This document shows positions 1-7,267 of a stretch of DNA of 23,423 nucleotides, in pieces. The position numbers and the translations under genes are program-made. The notes under the pieces were generated by a model. That model made no database searches and was not told the DNA's origin. It was given only the letters and a program-made list of their open reading frames with translations. Each line of letters opens with the position of its first letter. The stretch's first letter is position 1. This DNA comes from a virus: the IMG/VR virus record IMGVR_UViG_3300018080_000604, positions 1 through 23,423 of that record. One strand, given 5' to 3'.

Positions 1-93
1 ACGCAAAGCGGCGTTTTCTTTTGGGGGGCTGGTTTTAGTTGGTATTTCGACAGGAATATAAAAAACTATGAGCAGAAAAATAAAACTAACTAA
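1..93 (+). CDS. 3' end of an upstream gene, possibly a small membrane protein (partial)
   Basis: The first bases read as an open frame without a start, ending at TAA 91-93. The 30 visible residues have a hydrophobic, aromatic stretch (GVFFWGAGFSWYF) followed by a charged tail (DRNIKNYEQKNKTN), which looks like the end of a membrane helix and its flanking cytoplasmic tail. It would overlap the next gene by 26 bases, in keeping with the tight packing elsewhere. A second frame is also open from the window edge, ends at 61, and would give a hydrophobic C-terminus (FGGLVLVGISTGI), so the frame choice is uncertain. A phage holin or other lysis protein is conceivable but cannot be shown from 30 residues. 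Confidence 0.3.
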   Translation, partial: TQSGVFFWGAGFSWYFDRNIKNYEQKNKTN

Positions 94-604
94 AGAGATA
101 AAACATAAGGCGGTAAAGTTTGCAAAACTCAAATTAAAAGACACTTACAATAGATTTGGTTTTGATGATAAAAAACGCCTTAACCAAATTATTATTGGCA
201 ATATTGGGGAATTTGCTTTTGAGAAGGTACTAATTGAACAGGGGTTTAATTATGAGTTTGATTTTTACCAGGAAGGAAGGACGAAAGATAATTTTGATTT
301 TTGCATACATGGCGGGCTAACTATAGAGGTTAAAACTAGTGCTTTTTATAATCAATACGGCTTTTCTAAACTTAATCTTTTATATTCTCAGGATCAGTAC
401 CAAGCAGGATTAAAAAAAGGTTTTGATTATTGCGCTGTTTTGATGATCGAAGGCAAAACCAAACAGGGGTTTAATATTGATTTATGTAATTTTGCCTTTG
501 TTGCCGGCTATATCAAGTATAAAAATATTGCTAAATACAAACAGGAAGCCCGTTTTTTTGGGGATAATTATAAGGTACCTTTAAATCAATTGATAAATAG
601 GTAA
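68..604 (+). CDS. PD-(D/E)XK nuclease-like protein
   Basis: This 178-residue protein has the arrangement of a PD-(D/E)XK nuclease core. There is a helix with Glu48 (GNIGEFAFEKVL), then Asp77 in NFDFCIHGG, then the E87-V88-K89 strand (TIEVKTSAF), followed by helices and an aromatic-rich C-terminus. It has no recognition domain, so it resembles short restriction-like or Holliday-junction/repair nucleases of phages more than a complete restriction enzyme. It starts at ATG 68 and is one of only two genes on the plus strand. Its TAA (602-604) abuts the TAA of the convergent phosphoesterase gene with no base between. A strong terminator follows 32 bases downstream. The fold assignment is by motif; substrate and role (recombination, host DNA degradation, packaging repair) are unknown. 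Confidence 0.55.
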   Translation: MSRKIKLTKEIKHKAVKFAKLKLKDTYNRFGFDDKKRLNQIIIGNIGEFAFEKVLIEQGFNYEFDFYQEGRTKDNFDFCIHGGLTIEVKTSAFYNQYGFSKLNLLYSQDQYQAGLKKGFDYCAVLMIEGKTKQGFNIDLCNFAFVAGYIKYKNIAKYKQEARFFGDNYKVPLNQLINR

Positions 605-1837
605 TTAAAAAGAATATTCAACACTTTCAAACATAGAACCGCAGGAACTTACGTTGTAAAGTTCTGCGGTTTTTTGTACACCTATATAGCCGCTGGCATC
701 ATGCCACGCATCAGAAGCACAAACAGCCCGTAAAAACTTAGCCTTCACCCCTATAAAGTCCTGACCTCTTAAAAATTGATACTCTTTTTGGTGGTGAATA
801 TCTCCAAAGAAAGCATACCTAAACGAAGTAGCCGCCCATTCTTTAGGCTTTTCCTGCGCTATAATTTCGGGAATGTGCCCCACTTTAGACTTCATTTTGT
901 CGCCGTGCGAAAACATGAATAAATTATTACAATATTGTATGTATTTTCGTTTCCTTCTTGAATAGTCTATTTTTACCCTGTTGCTTTCTTTGTAAATAGT
1001 ACCAAGCACAACCCCCAATAAATGTATTAAGTCTTGGTCATGGTTGCCCGCTATCATCAGAACACGAACAGGGGCCAATTTAGCGGCCTTGTCAATAAGC
1101 TCCCTAATTAGATTTAAAACAATTTCAAATGTATCTATGTGGTTTAAGTATGTTTCCTGTGGGGTGCCCTTTTTGGTGGTGCTTCGAGCATCATTAATAT
1201 TAAAAAGGTCGTTACCTATGGGAAGTATAATTAACTCGGGTTTATTAGTCTTACTAAGTAGCTTATTAAAAGTGGATCTAAACAGGGTACAATTTTTGTC
1301 TATATCTGAACTTTGCCCCGTTTCCGTGTATCTGGTGACCTTATCTAAGTGAGCATCGTACAAATTTATTATAGAGCAGTGCCCCGCCTTTGTTCGCTGC
1401 CCGCCTTTATTGTCAAAATTTGGGGCCTTATAGGCATATAGACCGCTTTCTAATCTATTAGCTAGCCTTTCTATTGAACTTTCTTTTTTAAGGGCTAAAT
1501 TTGCCTTTACAGAAAACAATTGTTTAAGCCCTTCCGCTTTGCTGTTCTGTTGCCATGTAGAAACCCTAAAAGAACTAACTTCCCAAATATTAGTATCAAT
1601 TTTACACGCCTTTATTAGTTGTTCTTTAGTCCTTATCTCGGTTCCTTCTTTCTCAATAGTCCAACTATCCCCTGTTAATTCTTCTTTTGTCGTTTCTGTT
1701 GTTTCTTCTCCCTTAAGTATACTTAAAAGCTTTTCAGGCCCTTTTTCTTTTGCAAGTTTGATAATATTAACCCAAACGTCTTTTGAGCCTTCGAGTCCGG
1801 GCCTGTAGGAATAGGCTTTTGTTTGCTTCTTTCCCAT
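605..1837 (-). CDS. Mre11/SbcD-like calcineurin-type metallophosphoesterase
   Basis: The C-terminal two thirds of this 410-residue protein carries the full set of metallophosphoesterase motifs in order: D161-A-H163 (INLYDAHLD), G208-N209-D210, G264-N-H-D267, H311 in MFSHGD, and G345-D-I-H-H349. These bind the two metals used for phosphoester or DNA-end hydrolysis in Mre11/SbcD relatives. About 150 N-terminal residues are not part of that domain; residues 65-110 (TKEQLIKACKIDTNIWEV and following) could be a small helix-turn-helix, which is a guess. The start is ATG 1837, since no other Met occurs before residue 261. It is the last gene of the minus-strand operon, and its first 115 bases overlap the 79-codon frame upstream. 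No SbcC/Rad50-like ATPase lies in the window. A DNA repair or DNA-end processing role is inferred from the family. Confidence 0.8.
   Translation of the reverse strand: MGKKQTKAYSYRPGLEGSKDVWVNIIKLAKEKGPEKLLSILKGEETTETTKEELTGDSWTIEKEGTEIRTKEQLIKACKIDTNIWEVSSFRVSTWQQNSKAEGLKQLFSVKANLALKKESSIERLANRLESGLYAYKAPNFDNKGGQRTKAGHCSIINLYDAHLDKVTRYTETGQSSDIDKNCTLFRSTFNKLLSKTNKPELIILPIGNDLFNINDARSTTKKGTPQETYLNHIDTFEIVLNLIRELIDKAAKLAPVRVLMIAGNHDQDLIHLLGVVLGTIYKESNRVKIDYSRRKRKYIQYCNNLFMFSHGDKMKSKVGHIPEIIAQEKPKEWAATSFRYAFFGDIHHQKEYQFLRGQDFIGVKAKFLRAVCASDAWHDASGYIGVQKTAELYNVSSCGSMFESVEYSF
637..675 (+). terminator. Rho-independent terminator of the plus-strand unit, antisense inside the phosphoesterase gene
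   Basis: The left arm AACCGCAGGAACTT (637-650) pairs with AAGTTCTGCGGTT (659-671), giving 13 pairs with one bulged G (645) and an 8-base loop. T670-T675 follows. The T-run lies on the plus-strand side only; on the minus strand the stem is followed by CTATG, so it should not stop late transcription. It lies 32 bases after the nuclease stop and within codons near the 3' end of the convergent phosphoesterase gene. Confidence 0.8.
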
Positions 1838-1962
1838 GTTAAATAGATTTTATTATCTGTTTGGGGTGCAATAGGTAGATTAAAAACAAAATCTAACCTA
1901 TAAACACATATAAATAAAGCTAGTATAGATATTTGTTGAAGTTTGGTTTTTAGTTCTTTCAT
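1723..1962 (-). CDS. Small putative membrane protein overlapping the phosphoesterase gene
   Basis: This is a 79-codon frame whose ATG (1962-1960) overlaps the upstream stop TGA (1961-1959) as ATGA, a typical translational coupling. The N-terminus is a short basic segment then a hydrophobic stretch (ISILALFICVYRL), so it may be a membrane anchor or export signal. There is no clear lipobox despite the Cys. The last 38 codons are read in another frame over the start of the phosphoesterase gene, an unusually long overlap of 115 bases. Position after a two-helix membrane protein with a coiled coil suggests a lysis or spanin-like partner, but the sequence does not prove this. It may also be a non-coding frame. 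Confidence 0.45.
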   Translation of the reverse strand: MKELKTKLQQISILALFICVYRLDFVFNLPIAPQTDNKIYLTWERSKQKPIPTGPDSKAQKTFGLILSNLQKKKGLKSF

Positions 1963-2327
1963 CGTTGGTTACCCCCTGAATCTATTATTTTATTAATTTT
2001 AGTAGTATTGTTATCTATTAGTTTTCTATTTGTTCTTATATCGTTTTTGTTTTCTCTGAGTTCCTGCCTGTTGGCTGTTGTTTCGTTTCTGCGTTCTTCA
2101 TTCTCTGAAATAATAAAGGAATATAGTTTTAGATTTTGGGTCCAATATTCATGCAGCCGCACTAATGAGCCGGCGGTAGTAGATAATACTAAAACATACC
2201 AAGAAACTAAAAAAACCGAATCTTTAGTATCTACTATTATAATTTCAGGTAGGCGAATAAACACCACCAGCAAAACACAAACCACTGTTAAAATACTAAT
2301 ACATAATATAATATTATTTGTCTTCAT
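1959..2327 (-). CDS. Two-helix membrane protein with coiled-coil tail (holin/spanin-like candidate)
   Basis: This 122-residue protein has two hydrophobic helices, about residues 6-24 (IILCISILTVVCVLLVVF) and 37-55, joined by a short acidic turn. A long polar, charged helix follows (about 72-116: ENEERRNETTANRQEL and onward) with Leu/Ile spaced as in a coiled coil. The layout suits a class II-type holin or an inner-membrane spanin-like subunit: two passes, then a soluble oligomerising tail. It follows the patatin gene by 39 bases and is coupled by ATGA to the next small membrane frame. No sequence family was recognised, and the lysis role is inferred from topology and position only. An accessory envelope protein unrelated to lysis is also possible. 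Confidence 0.65.
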   Translation of the reverse strand: MKTNNIILCISILTVVCVLLVVFIRLPEIIIVDTKDSVFLVSWYVLVLSTTAGSLVRLHEYWTQNLKLYSFIISENEERRNETTANRQELRENKNDIRTNRKLIDNNTTKINKIIDSGGNQR

Positions 2328-2366
2328 TCATTTTTATAAGTTGTTGGGCACTGTTATAAATCGGGG

Positions 2367-3227
2367 TTAAATTTCTTTTATTGCATCCTTAGCACTTTGT
2401 ATTAGTTTTAGCTTTTCTTTATTTCCGTATTGGTATACGTTGTTTAACCTATGCTTATTGTATATCCCTGTTCGCTTTGTACCACGTTCTAAGCAGGTTT
2501 TTAGTTCTTTATATTCATCGTTTAGGCTTGTTTCATGGTTGTAAACCTCTAAAACCCTATTAAGCGTATTAAATAAATTAGGCTTCTTGGGTTGCCATAG
2601 TTTCAACTTCCAATCCTTTGGGCGTGACCAAATAGAAACTAAATGTTTTATATTGTCGTGTTTTTCAAACAAAATACTACTAGGGTTGTGCTCTTTGTTG
2701 CCACCATCCCAATAGTAACAGCCGCCAATTTTAACCGGCTGCGTGTTTCCTGGTATTCGTGCGCTTGCTTCAGCTAACAAAAGGGCCGTTTCTAAGTCGT
2801 AATGTTTTAAATTAAAACTTTCGTGCTTTCCTGTTGTTGCATTAACTGCACCACAATAAACAGGGGGCGAATATACGTTCGTTCTGTAGTCCTTCCACTG
2901 CTTAGGGCTTATTATTTCGCGCATGATTGGCCGCGCGTCCTGCTGCATTAGATAACCTTTGCTAATAGCATTAAACCAACCACCTATTTTAATTCTGCCC
3001 TTTTTAGATACTTGTATCTTTTTATAAGCCTTAGAAGGATCTATTTGTTTAGCTATTTCAAGCAGCTTTTCAGGACCTAAAACAGCATGTATAATAGAAA
3101 CGTAAAGCCCGGAACTAACACCGCTAAAAGCATCATATCTAATACCTAATTTTAAGGCACTTAAGGCACTTGCCACACCTAAAAAAAGAATGTGAGCACC
3201 GCCGCCGCTGTTGCTGTTAACTACCAT
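2367..3227 (-). CDS. Patatin-like phospholipase
   Basis: This 286-residue protein has the patatin signature: a Gly-rich oxyanion-hole segment near the N-terminus (SNSGGGAHILFLGVASAL, residues 5-22), the nucleophile elbow G36-V-S38-S-G40 in AFSGVSSGLY, and the D174-G-G motif in YYWDGGNKEHNP that completes the Ser-Asp dyad. Family members hydrolyse acyl chains from membrane phospholipids. There is no signal peptide. The C-terminal 90 residues are Lys-rich and not obviously catalytic. It starts seven bases inside the end of the upstream 95-codon gene and precedes the two-helix membrane protein. Position after the tail-fibre region suggests a role in lysis, in entry as a virion enzyme, or in altering the host envelope; which one is inference. 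The fold and catalytic residues are well supported. Confidence 0.82.
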   Translation of the reverse strand: MVVNSNSGGGAHILFLGVASALSALKLGIRYDAFSGVSSGLYVSIIHAVLGPEKLLEIAKQIDPSKAYKKIQVSKKGRIKIGGWFNAISKGYLMQQDARPIMREIISPKQWKDYRTNVYSPPVYCGAVNATTGKHESFNLKHYDLETALLLAEASARIPGNTQPVKIGGCYYWDGGNKEHNPSSILFEKHDNIKHLVSIWSRPKDWKLKLWQPKKPNLFNTLNRVLEVYNHETSLNDEYKELKTCLERGTKRTGIYNKHRLNNVYQYGNKEKLKLIQSAKDAIKEI

Positions 3228-3508
3228 CCTAACAAAGTTTCCAAGCTGTTTAATAAATCTAAATTAGTTAAAAAAGTTGTAGTGTTCCCAACTTTTGAAA
3301 CTAACTCTTTTGCTAAATTCACTTTAACCCCATCAATAAAAATAATATTTATCCCATCGCTTTCGTTTTCTTCTAAAACCATTCTTAAAACACTAGTTAA
3401 AGGCTGTTTTATTATTCGATAATCAACGGAAGGGCTGTTTACTAGGTCTTTAGGGTCTAATATAAACCCCTTTCCGTTTGGTGTTAGTGTTATTTCAAAG
3501 CCTATCAT
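3221..3508 (-). CDS. Small hypothetical protein between fibre and patatin genes
   Basis: This 95-residue mixed alpha/beta protein is not recognised. It has an N-terminal strand-like segment (GFEITLTPNGKGFIL), a central helix with acidic residues (SVLRMVLEENESDG), a strand pair with a turn (INIIFIDGVKV) and a leucine-rich C-terminal helix. The start is ATG 3508, three bases after the putative receptor-binding gene, and its stop overlaps the patatin start by seven bases, so it is translated within the same operon. Small genes just after fibre genes often encode fibre chaperones or tip subunits, but nothing in the sequence singles that out. Confidence 0.65.
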   Translation of the reverse strand: MIGFEITLTPNGKGFILDPKDLVNSPSVDYRIIKQPLTSVLRMVLEENESDGINIIFIDGVKVNLAKELVSKVGNTTTFLTNLDLLNSLETLLGW

Positions 3509-3511
3509 TTG

Positions 3512-4714
3512 TTATAGTGTTTTAAAGTTAATACCACCCCTTAAATCTAAATTAGCTCCTACGGGTTGGGCGCAATATGCTAAAACGTCAAAGGTCCCCG
3601 ATAGGCTTGTACCGGGTTGAAATAAACTATTTGCTTCTAATTCGCCGCCTCTGGTCCTGTCTGATATGAAACCCGTGTTTAATATGGTGCCGCCTGTTAC
3701 TGTTGTAGGGCTTGGGTTACCTGCTGCCCCTATTGCGTAATCAAAGCCGCTATTTGTTAAGGCGTTCCAAGTTGGGGCGGTTGCAAAAGTTGGGTTTAAT
3801 ATAAATCTAGTAATAAAAGGGTCGTTAGTAGTACCTAAAGCGGCCCCTAAAAACCCAAACCCGACCGCGCTAGGGTCATTTAGTCGAATAGCTGCAATTA
3901 AATATGTATTACTTATACTATTCGCATTTATAAAGCTGCTGCCTGTATCAACTGCACGGGGGAACCCTACAACATCAATAGCCCCGCCTGTTGTGACTGT
4001 TGCGCAAATTTGCCCCATGGAACCCGCGCCGCCTGTGCTCCTAACTTCCCAACGAACAGGCAAAACAGGCGACCCCACAAAGGTGGTCGCATTTATAGAA
4101 CTGTTTTGTATAGTATGGGCATGATAAAAAACGCCGCCAATATTAAATAACAACCTTAAAGCCGTGCCACCGAGATATAAATAATCTAGTGCCATGACTG
4201 TAAAATTGTTAAAGTTTATATTTAAACCACTTGGGCCGTTACCGTCTAAGCTATCCCCTGTCCAAGATGATTGCGGAACGCTTGCAATAGTAGAACCATT
4301 TTTTTGAATAACTAAACTAATTACGCCGCTTGAACTTTCTAAATAGAAACCATCTAAATTGGTACTATAGGGGGCAGTTGTTGAAGAAGAAAACAGCCCA
4401 ACCCTTTTTATTATGTCTGTTTGTGGTGCAAAATTGTTAAATGTCATTTCTAGTGTTTGGGCCTTCCCTGCTAAATATAAATGCCTTTTAAATGATTGAC
4501 AAACAGTATATTGGCCCGCCGTTACTGACATATTAACAACGCCGCTGCTATATGTTTGGGTTCCTGTCCCCTGTCTGTCTAGTAATAGGGGTAAATTATC
4601 CTTGTCTTGTACGTAATTACCCAAAACAGCTTTTTGAGAAACCGGCAAAGCGCCCCCGGCATCTAAGGCGCTGCTATTGAATGTTAATTCATCATTAGGA
4701 ACAGTAAAAGACAT
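3512..4714 (-). CDS. Putative receptor-binding / tail-fibre or capsid-fibre protein
   Basis: This 400-residue, Ser/Thr/Gly/Asn-rich protein has almost no Lys/Glu helices and is dominated by predicted beta strands. Residues 60-130 contain a segment typical of phage adhesin-like beta-sandwich proteins: TAGQYTVCQSFKRHLYLAGKA, then the theme VGLFSSSTTAPYSTNLDGFYLES. I recognise this pattern from aquatic-phage fibre or receptor-binding proteins, without a search. The C-terminal half holds further repeats of aromatic and Gly-rich strands. It is followed by a small gene and preceded by head and connector genes, the usual place for late host-recognition genes. The exact virion location (tail tip, side fibre or capsid fibre) is unresolved. 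Confidence 0.6.
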   Translation of the reverse strand: MSFTVPNDELTFNSSALDAGGALPVSQKAVLGNYVQDKDNLPLLLDRQGTGTQTYSSGVVNMSVTAGQYTVCQSFKRHLYLAGKAQTLEMTFNNFAPQTDIIKRVGLFSSSTTAPYSTNLDGFYLESSSGVISLVIQKNGSTIASVPQSSWTGDSLDGNGPSGLNINFNNFTVMALDYLYLGGTALRLLFNIGGVFYHAHTIQNSSINATTFVGSPVLPVRWEVRSTGGAGSMGQICATVTTGGAIDVVGFPRAVDTGSSFINANSISNTYLIAAIRLNDPSAVGFGFLGAALGTTNDPFITRFILNPTFATAPTWNALTNSGFDYAIGAAGNPSPTTVTGGTILNTGFISDRTRGGELEANSLFQPGTSLSGTFDVLAYCAQPVGANLDLRGGINFKTL

Positions 4715-4720
4715 ATTATA

Positions 4721-5302
4721 TTATATTATTTGATAGTTTGCCCCATCAAAAAGGAACGTTAAAGAGTTATTAAATTTTGTGGGTCCTGTCTTCTTAATAG
4801 TGGTGCTACTTACTAAGCCATCTATTAAGGCGGGGGCGGTTGCTGCTACTTCTAAAATAAAGGTGCTTTTATCTGACCTTTTAACTATCCATTTAAACCC
4901 CTTTGTTGGTGCTGCAGGTAGTGTAATTTTTATATTGTTTGCGCTTGCATCTGCTACAATTGCGCTTTTAGTTTCAACTGCTGTATAATCTGTATTTATT
5001 AATACAACTTCCTCAGGAACCAACCCGCCGCCGGGTTGAAAATTGTAGTTCGTAAAATAATCTATACTTTCAGCCTGTGATAAAGGCGAACCACCAACTA
5101 CAAAAACAATAGCACCGTTGTAAATAGCATCCCTGAGCCGTTGGCTTCTAAATATTGCGCCGCTCGGGGTCCTTAGGCTGGTTATATCTATAGTTTCAGC
5201 CGCTTCAATTTGGAATTTGTTTTTTATATCTAAATCCGTTCCTATTTGAAGGTCTGTTAGCCTTATTGGATCATCTGTTATATTTGTTATAATGTGTGAC
5301 AA
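4721..5302 (-). CDS. Virion-associated hypothetical protein (TTG start)
   Basis: This 193-residue protein appears to have two parts. Residues 1-80 hold a beta-rich head (SHIITNITDDPIRLTDLQIG) and a segment like RSQRLRDAIYNGAIVFV. Residues 95-193 (TDYTAVETKSAIVADASANN, then TLPAAPTKGFKWIVKRSD) resemble the small beta-sandwich domains that end many phage structural proteins. No Met codon occurs in the frame, so the start must be the TTG at 5302-5300, which directly follows the TAA of the upstream gene with no base between, implying re-initiation. It probably links connector and fibre functions by position, for example as a head or neck fibre adaptor; the role is not recognised. Confidence 0.7.
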   Translation of the reverse strand: MSHIITNITDDPIRLTDLQIGTDLDIKNKFQIEAAETIDITSLRTPSGAIFRSQRLRDAIYNGAIVFVVGGSPLSQAESIDYFTNYNFQPGGGLVPEEVVLINTDYTAVETKSAIVADASANNIKITLPAAPTKGFKWIVKRSDKSTFILEVAATAPALIDGLVSSTTIKKTGPTKFNNSLTFLFDGANYQII

Positions 5303-5962
5303 TTAACAACCGTTGTTTTTATAGTGTCTGTCATTGTAGTATCTATCCCTGCGCCTTTTTGGTGTTGGGCTAAATAACATTAGTTTACTTTTTGGGGGCT
5401 TGGTATCGCAATTATTACAACTGCAATTTTCAAACTCATATTTGCAAGAAGGGCAACAACCCAAAGGCAAACAATCTTTATTTTGACAGATATATTTTTC
5501 TGTTAGCTCCCTAAGCGTTGTTAGTTGCTGCCTTAATGCTGTTTGTAAGCTGTGCAACCCTTCAGACCCCGCCGCTTCTGCATATTGAGTATTATTTCTT
5601 AATAGGCCATTGTTTGTTATCTCTACATCCAAAAAGGGTAAAGCCGTATATATAGTGGCAATACTGCAAATGCGTTTTAGTACGTTGATCCAAAAGTCTT
5701 CGTAACATTGGTTGTTTGGGAACGCATTTTGTAAAGGGCAGTTGCATAAATCATTATAATTAGATACTATACCCCCTTTTTGAGTTTTTAAATCATTATA
5801 CAACTCACTGCCCAATATATCTAAAACGTGTGTTTGTTCAGCTATCCAAATATGTGGGGCTAAAAGATCCGGGTTTAATTGTTGGTTTTGTGGCCCTGTT
5901 CTAACTATTCCCCCGTTGGTTATTTCTTCAGGCTGAATTATTGTATCTGTGATTATTGCCAT
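5303..5962 (-). CDS. Head-tail connector-like protein with Cys-rich C-terminus
   Basis: In this 219-residue protein, the N-terminal 150 residues are helical and resemble the connector-like proteins of Bacteroidetes phages (DUF6712 type): PDLLAPHIWIAEQTHVLDIL, then GSELYNDL, then a bundle ending in LRQQLTTLRELTEKYIC. Its place directly after the portal (start overlaps the portal stop as TAATG) supports a neck/adaptor role in sealing the portal. Odd for such a protein, it has 13 Cys, eight of them clustered in about 30 residues at 165-195 (DCLPLGCCPSCKYEFENCSC), followed by a Lys/Arg/Tyr-rich tail. The cluster could bind metal or form disulfides. The family call is from memory, not from a search. 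Confidence 0.65.
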   Translation of the reverse strand: MAIITDTIIQPEEITNGGIVRTGPQNQQLNPDLLAPHIWIAEQTHVLDILGSELYNDLKTQKGGIVSNYNDLCNCPLQNAFPNNQCYEDFWINVLKRICSIATIYTALPFLDVEITNNGLLRNNTQYAEAAGSEGLHSLQTALRQQLTTLRELTEKYICQNKDCLPLGCCPSCKYEFENCSCNNCDTKPPKSKLMLFSPTPKRRRDRYYNDRHYKNNGC

Positions 5963-7260
5963 TATTCCCCATTGTTTTCAAGTGGTAAAAATCCTAGTTC
6001 CTGCCTTCTTTCGTTGACCGTTAACACTTCATTTATATTTATATCCCCTGCAAAACTTGTAGGTATGTTTTTAACGAACTTTAACGCAACTTCATTAGTA
6101 TAGCCCTTTTGTTGTCCCAACAGGTCTAAAAGCGGTTGTAATAGCTTTTTAGAGAACATATTTTGTCTAGGTATAAACATTTCTTCATACTTATATTCTA
6201 GCTCGGTTCTAAGCTGTTGACTGCCCCCAAGTTCGCCCGGTGATTTATTCCCCATTAAAGCGTCCGAGAAGTTATTTGCTTGCATTATTTTTGATTCAGC
6301 AAGTTTGGAAAGTTCCATATATGAACCTTCGTGCTGTTTGCTTAGTATGTCTATTTTTGCGGGGTAATCTGGATCGCTTATAAGCATTGCAAAAAGTTGG
6401 CTTTGGTTGCCTGTCCCTGTTTGTTCTTCTGTGAACATATCAACGGCGGCCTGTGCTTGTTCATCGTTTTCTGTTCCTGGTACTTGAATGACAGCAGAAG
6501 GCATAAAACCATTTTCAAATTCACTTTGGTTGTATTTTGGTATTCTGTATTCTAGTTCACACCATAACAACGCACTTACCCAGCTAGGTAGCCCGTAATA
6601 CTCAAAGCCTGCTTGATAGTTTTTAATGTGTAAAACTGAACGCTCAAAGCCGTTAATATTCTCAAAATTTGGGTATAGGGGTAAAACTTCACGCTCATAA
6701 GAGTATGTTAAGTAGTTATCAAAATCCCTACTTATAACGCAATATTGTACGGGGTCTAACCTGTTGGTTATTTCCTTCAATCGTACTTCATGTGCGGGCC
6801 TGTGGTATACATCAAGGCCAACAGGGGTTTTAATTATCTCAATATAAGCATTCCCAAAGCAATCAAAATCCCAAATAACCTTCCGTAATAAGTCTTGTAT
6901 ATTTTGGCCCTTTGGGTTGATCTGTTGAAAAAAAGTGTCTATTTCTTCAACCTGTGCGCTGTTAGGCTCCTGCATTTCTCTTTCATCGGTAACGATAAAA
7001 GAACGGCTTTTAGAAATAGGGAAAAAGCCTTTCCCCATTGTAAAGAATAGCTTTTTTTGCAAAATACTTTTAGTTGTTGGGCTGGTATTTACAACGCTGT
7101 GCAACTTCTTTAAAAAACTGTCTTCACTATCAAAAAAGTGAACATAATTTAAAGTATCTTCTTTATCAACCTTAAACAAAAACCGGTTTTGTGGTTCCTC
7201 TAATTGGTCTTCCTTCAAAAACGGGCTATGTGAATAACTTAAACGTGCTGAGTTTAGCAC
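5962..7260 (-). CDS. Portal protein (PBSX-like family)
   Basis: This is the dodecameric channel at one capsid vertex through which DNA is pumped. Supporting segments, numbered from GTG 7260, are a helical wing with FDCFGNAYIEIIKTPVGLDV, the stem-region motif YYGLPSWVSALLWCELEYRI, the NGFMPSAVIQVPG segment, and the C-terminal NINEVLTVNERRQELGFLPL typical of this family. Length (432 residues) is normal. The frame is open to an ATG at 7341, which would add 27 residues made almost only of Lys, Arg, Gln and Asn and overlap the upstream gene by 74 bases. I prefer the GTG at 7260, seven bases after the upstream stop, because the extra residues look like a shadow of that gene's A-rich end. Its place downstream of the major capsid gene is unusual. 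Confidence 0.9.
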   Translation of the reverse strand: MLNSARLSYSHSPFLKEDQLEEPQNRFLFKVDKEDTLNYVHFFDSEDSFLKKLHSVVNTSPTTKSILQKKLFFTMGKGFFPISKSRSFIVTDEREMQEPNSAQVEEIDTFFQQINPKGQNIQDLLRKVIWDFDCFGNAYIEIIKTPVGLDVYHRPAHEVRLKEITNRLDPVQYCVISRDFDNYLTYSYEREVLPLYPNFENINGFERSVLHIKNYQAGFEYYGLPSWVSALLWCELEYRIPKYNQSEFENGFMPSAVIQVPGTENDEQAQAAVDMFTEEQTGTGNQSQLFAMLISDPDYPAKIDILSKQHEGSYMELSKLAESKIMQANNFSDALMGNKSPGELGGSQQLRTELEYKYEEMFIPRQNMFSKKLLQPLLDLLGQQKGYTNEVALKFVKNIPTSFAGDININEVLTVNERRQELGFLPLENNGE

Positions 7261-7267
7261 CTTTTTT

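Noticed and set aside
1044-1808. Plus-strand frames of 102 and 89 codons inside the phosphoesterase gene
   Set aside because: They lie opposite well-supported catalytic motifs of the phosphoesterase, show no recognisable sequence and have no promoter; the plus terminator at 637-675 lies upstream of both and would not serve them.
2008-2370. 120-codon plus-strand frame opposite the two-helix membrane protein
   Set aside because: It is antisense to a coupled minus-strand gene and covers the intergenic gap only by chance; no start context or family.
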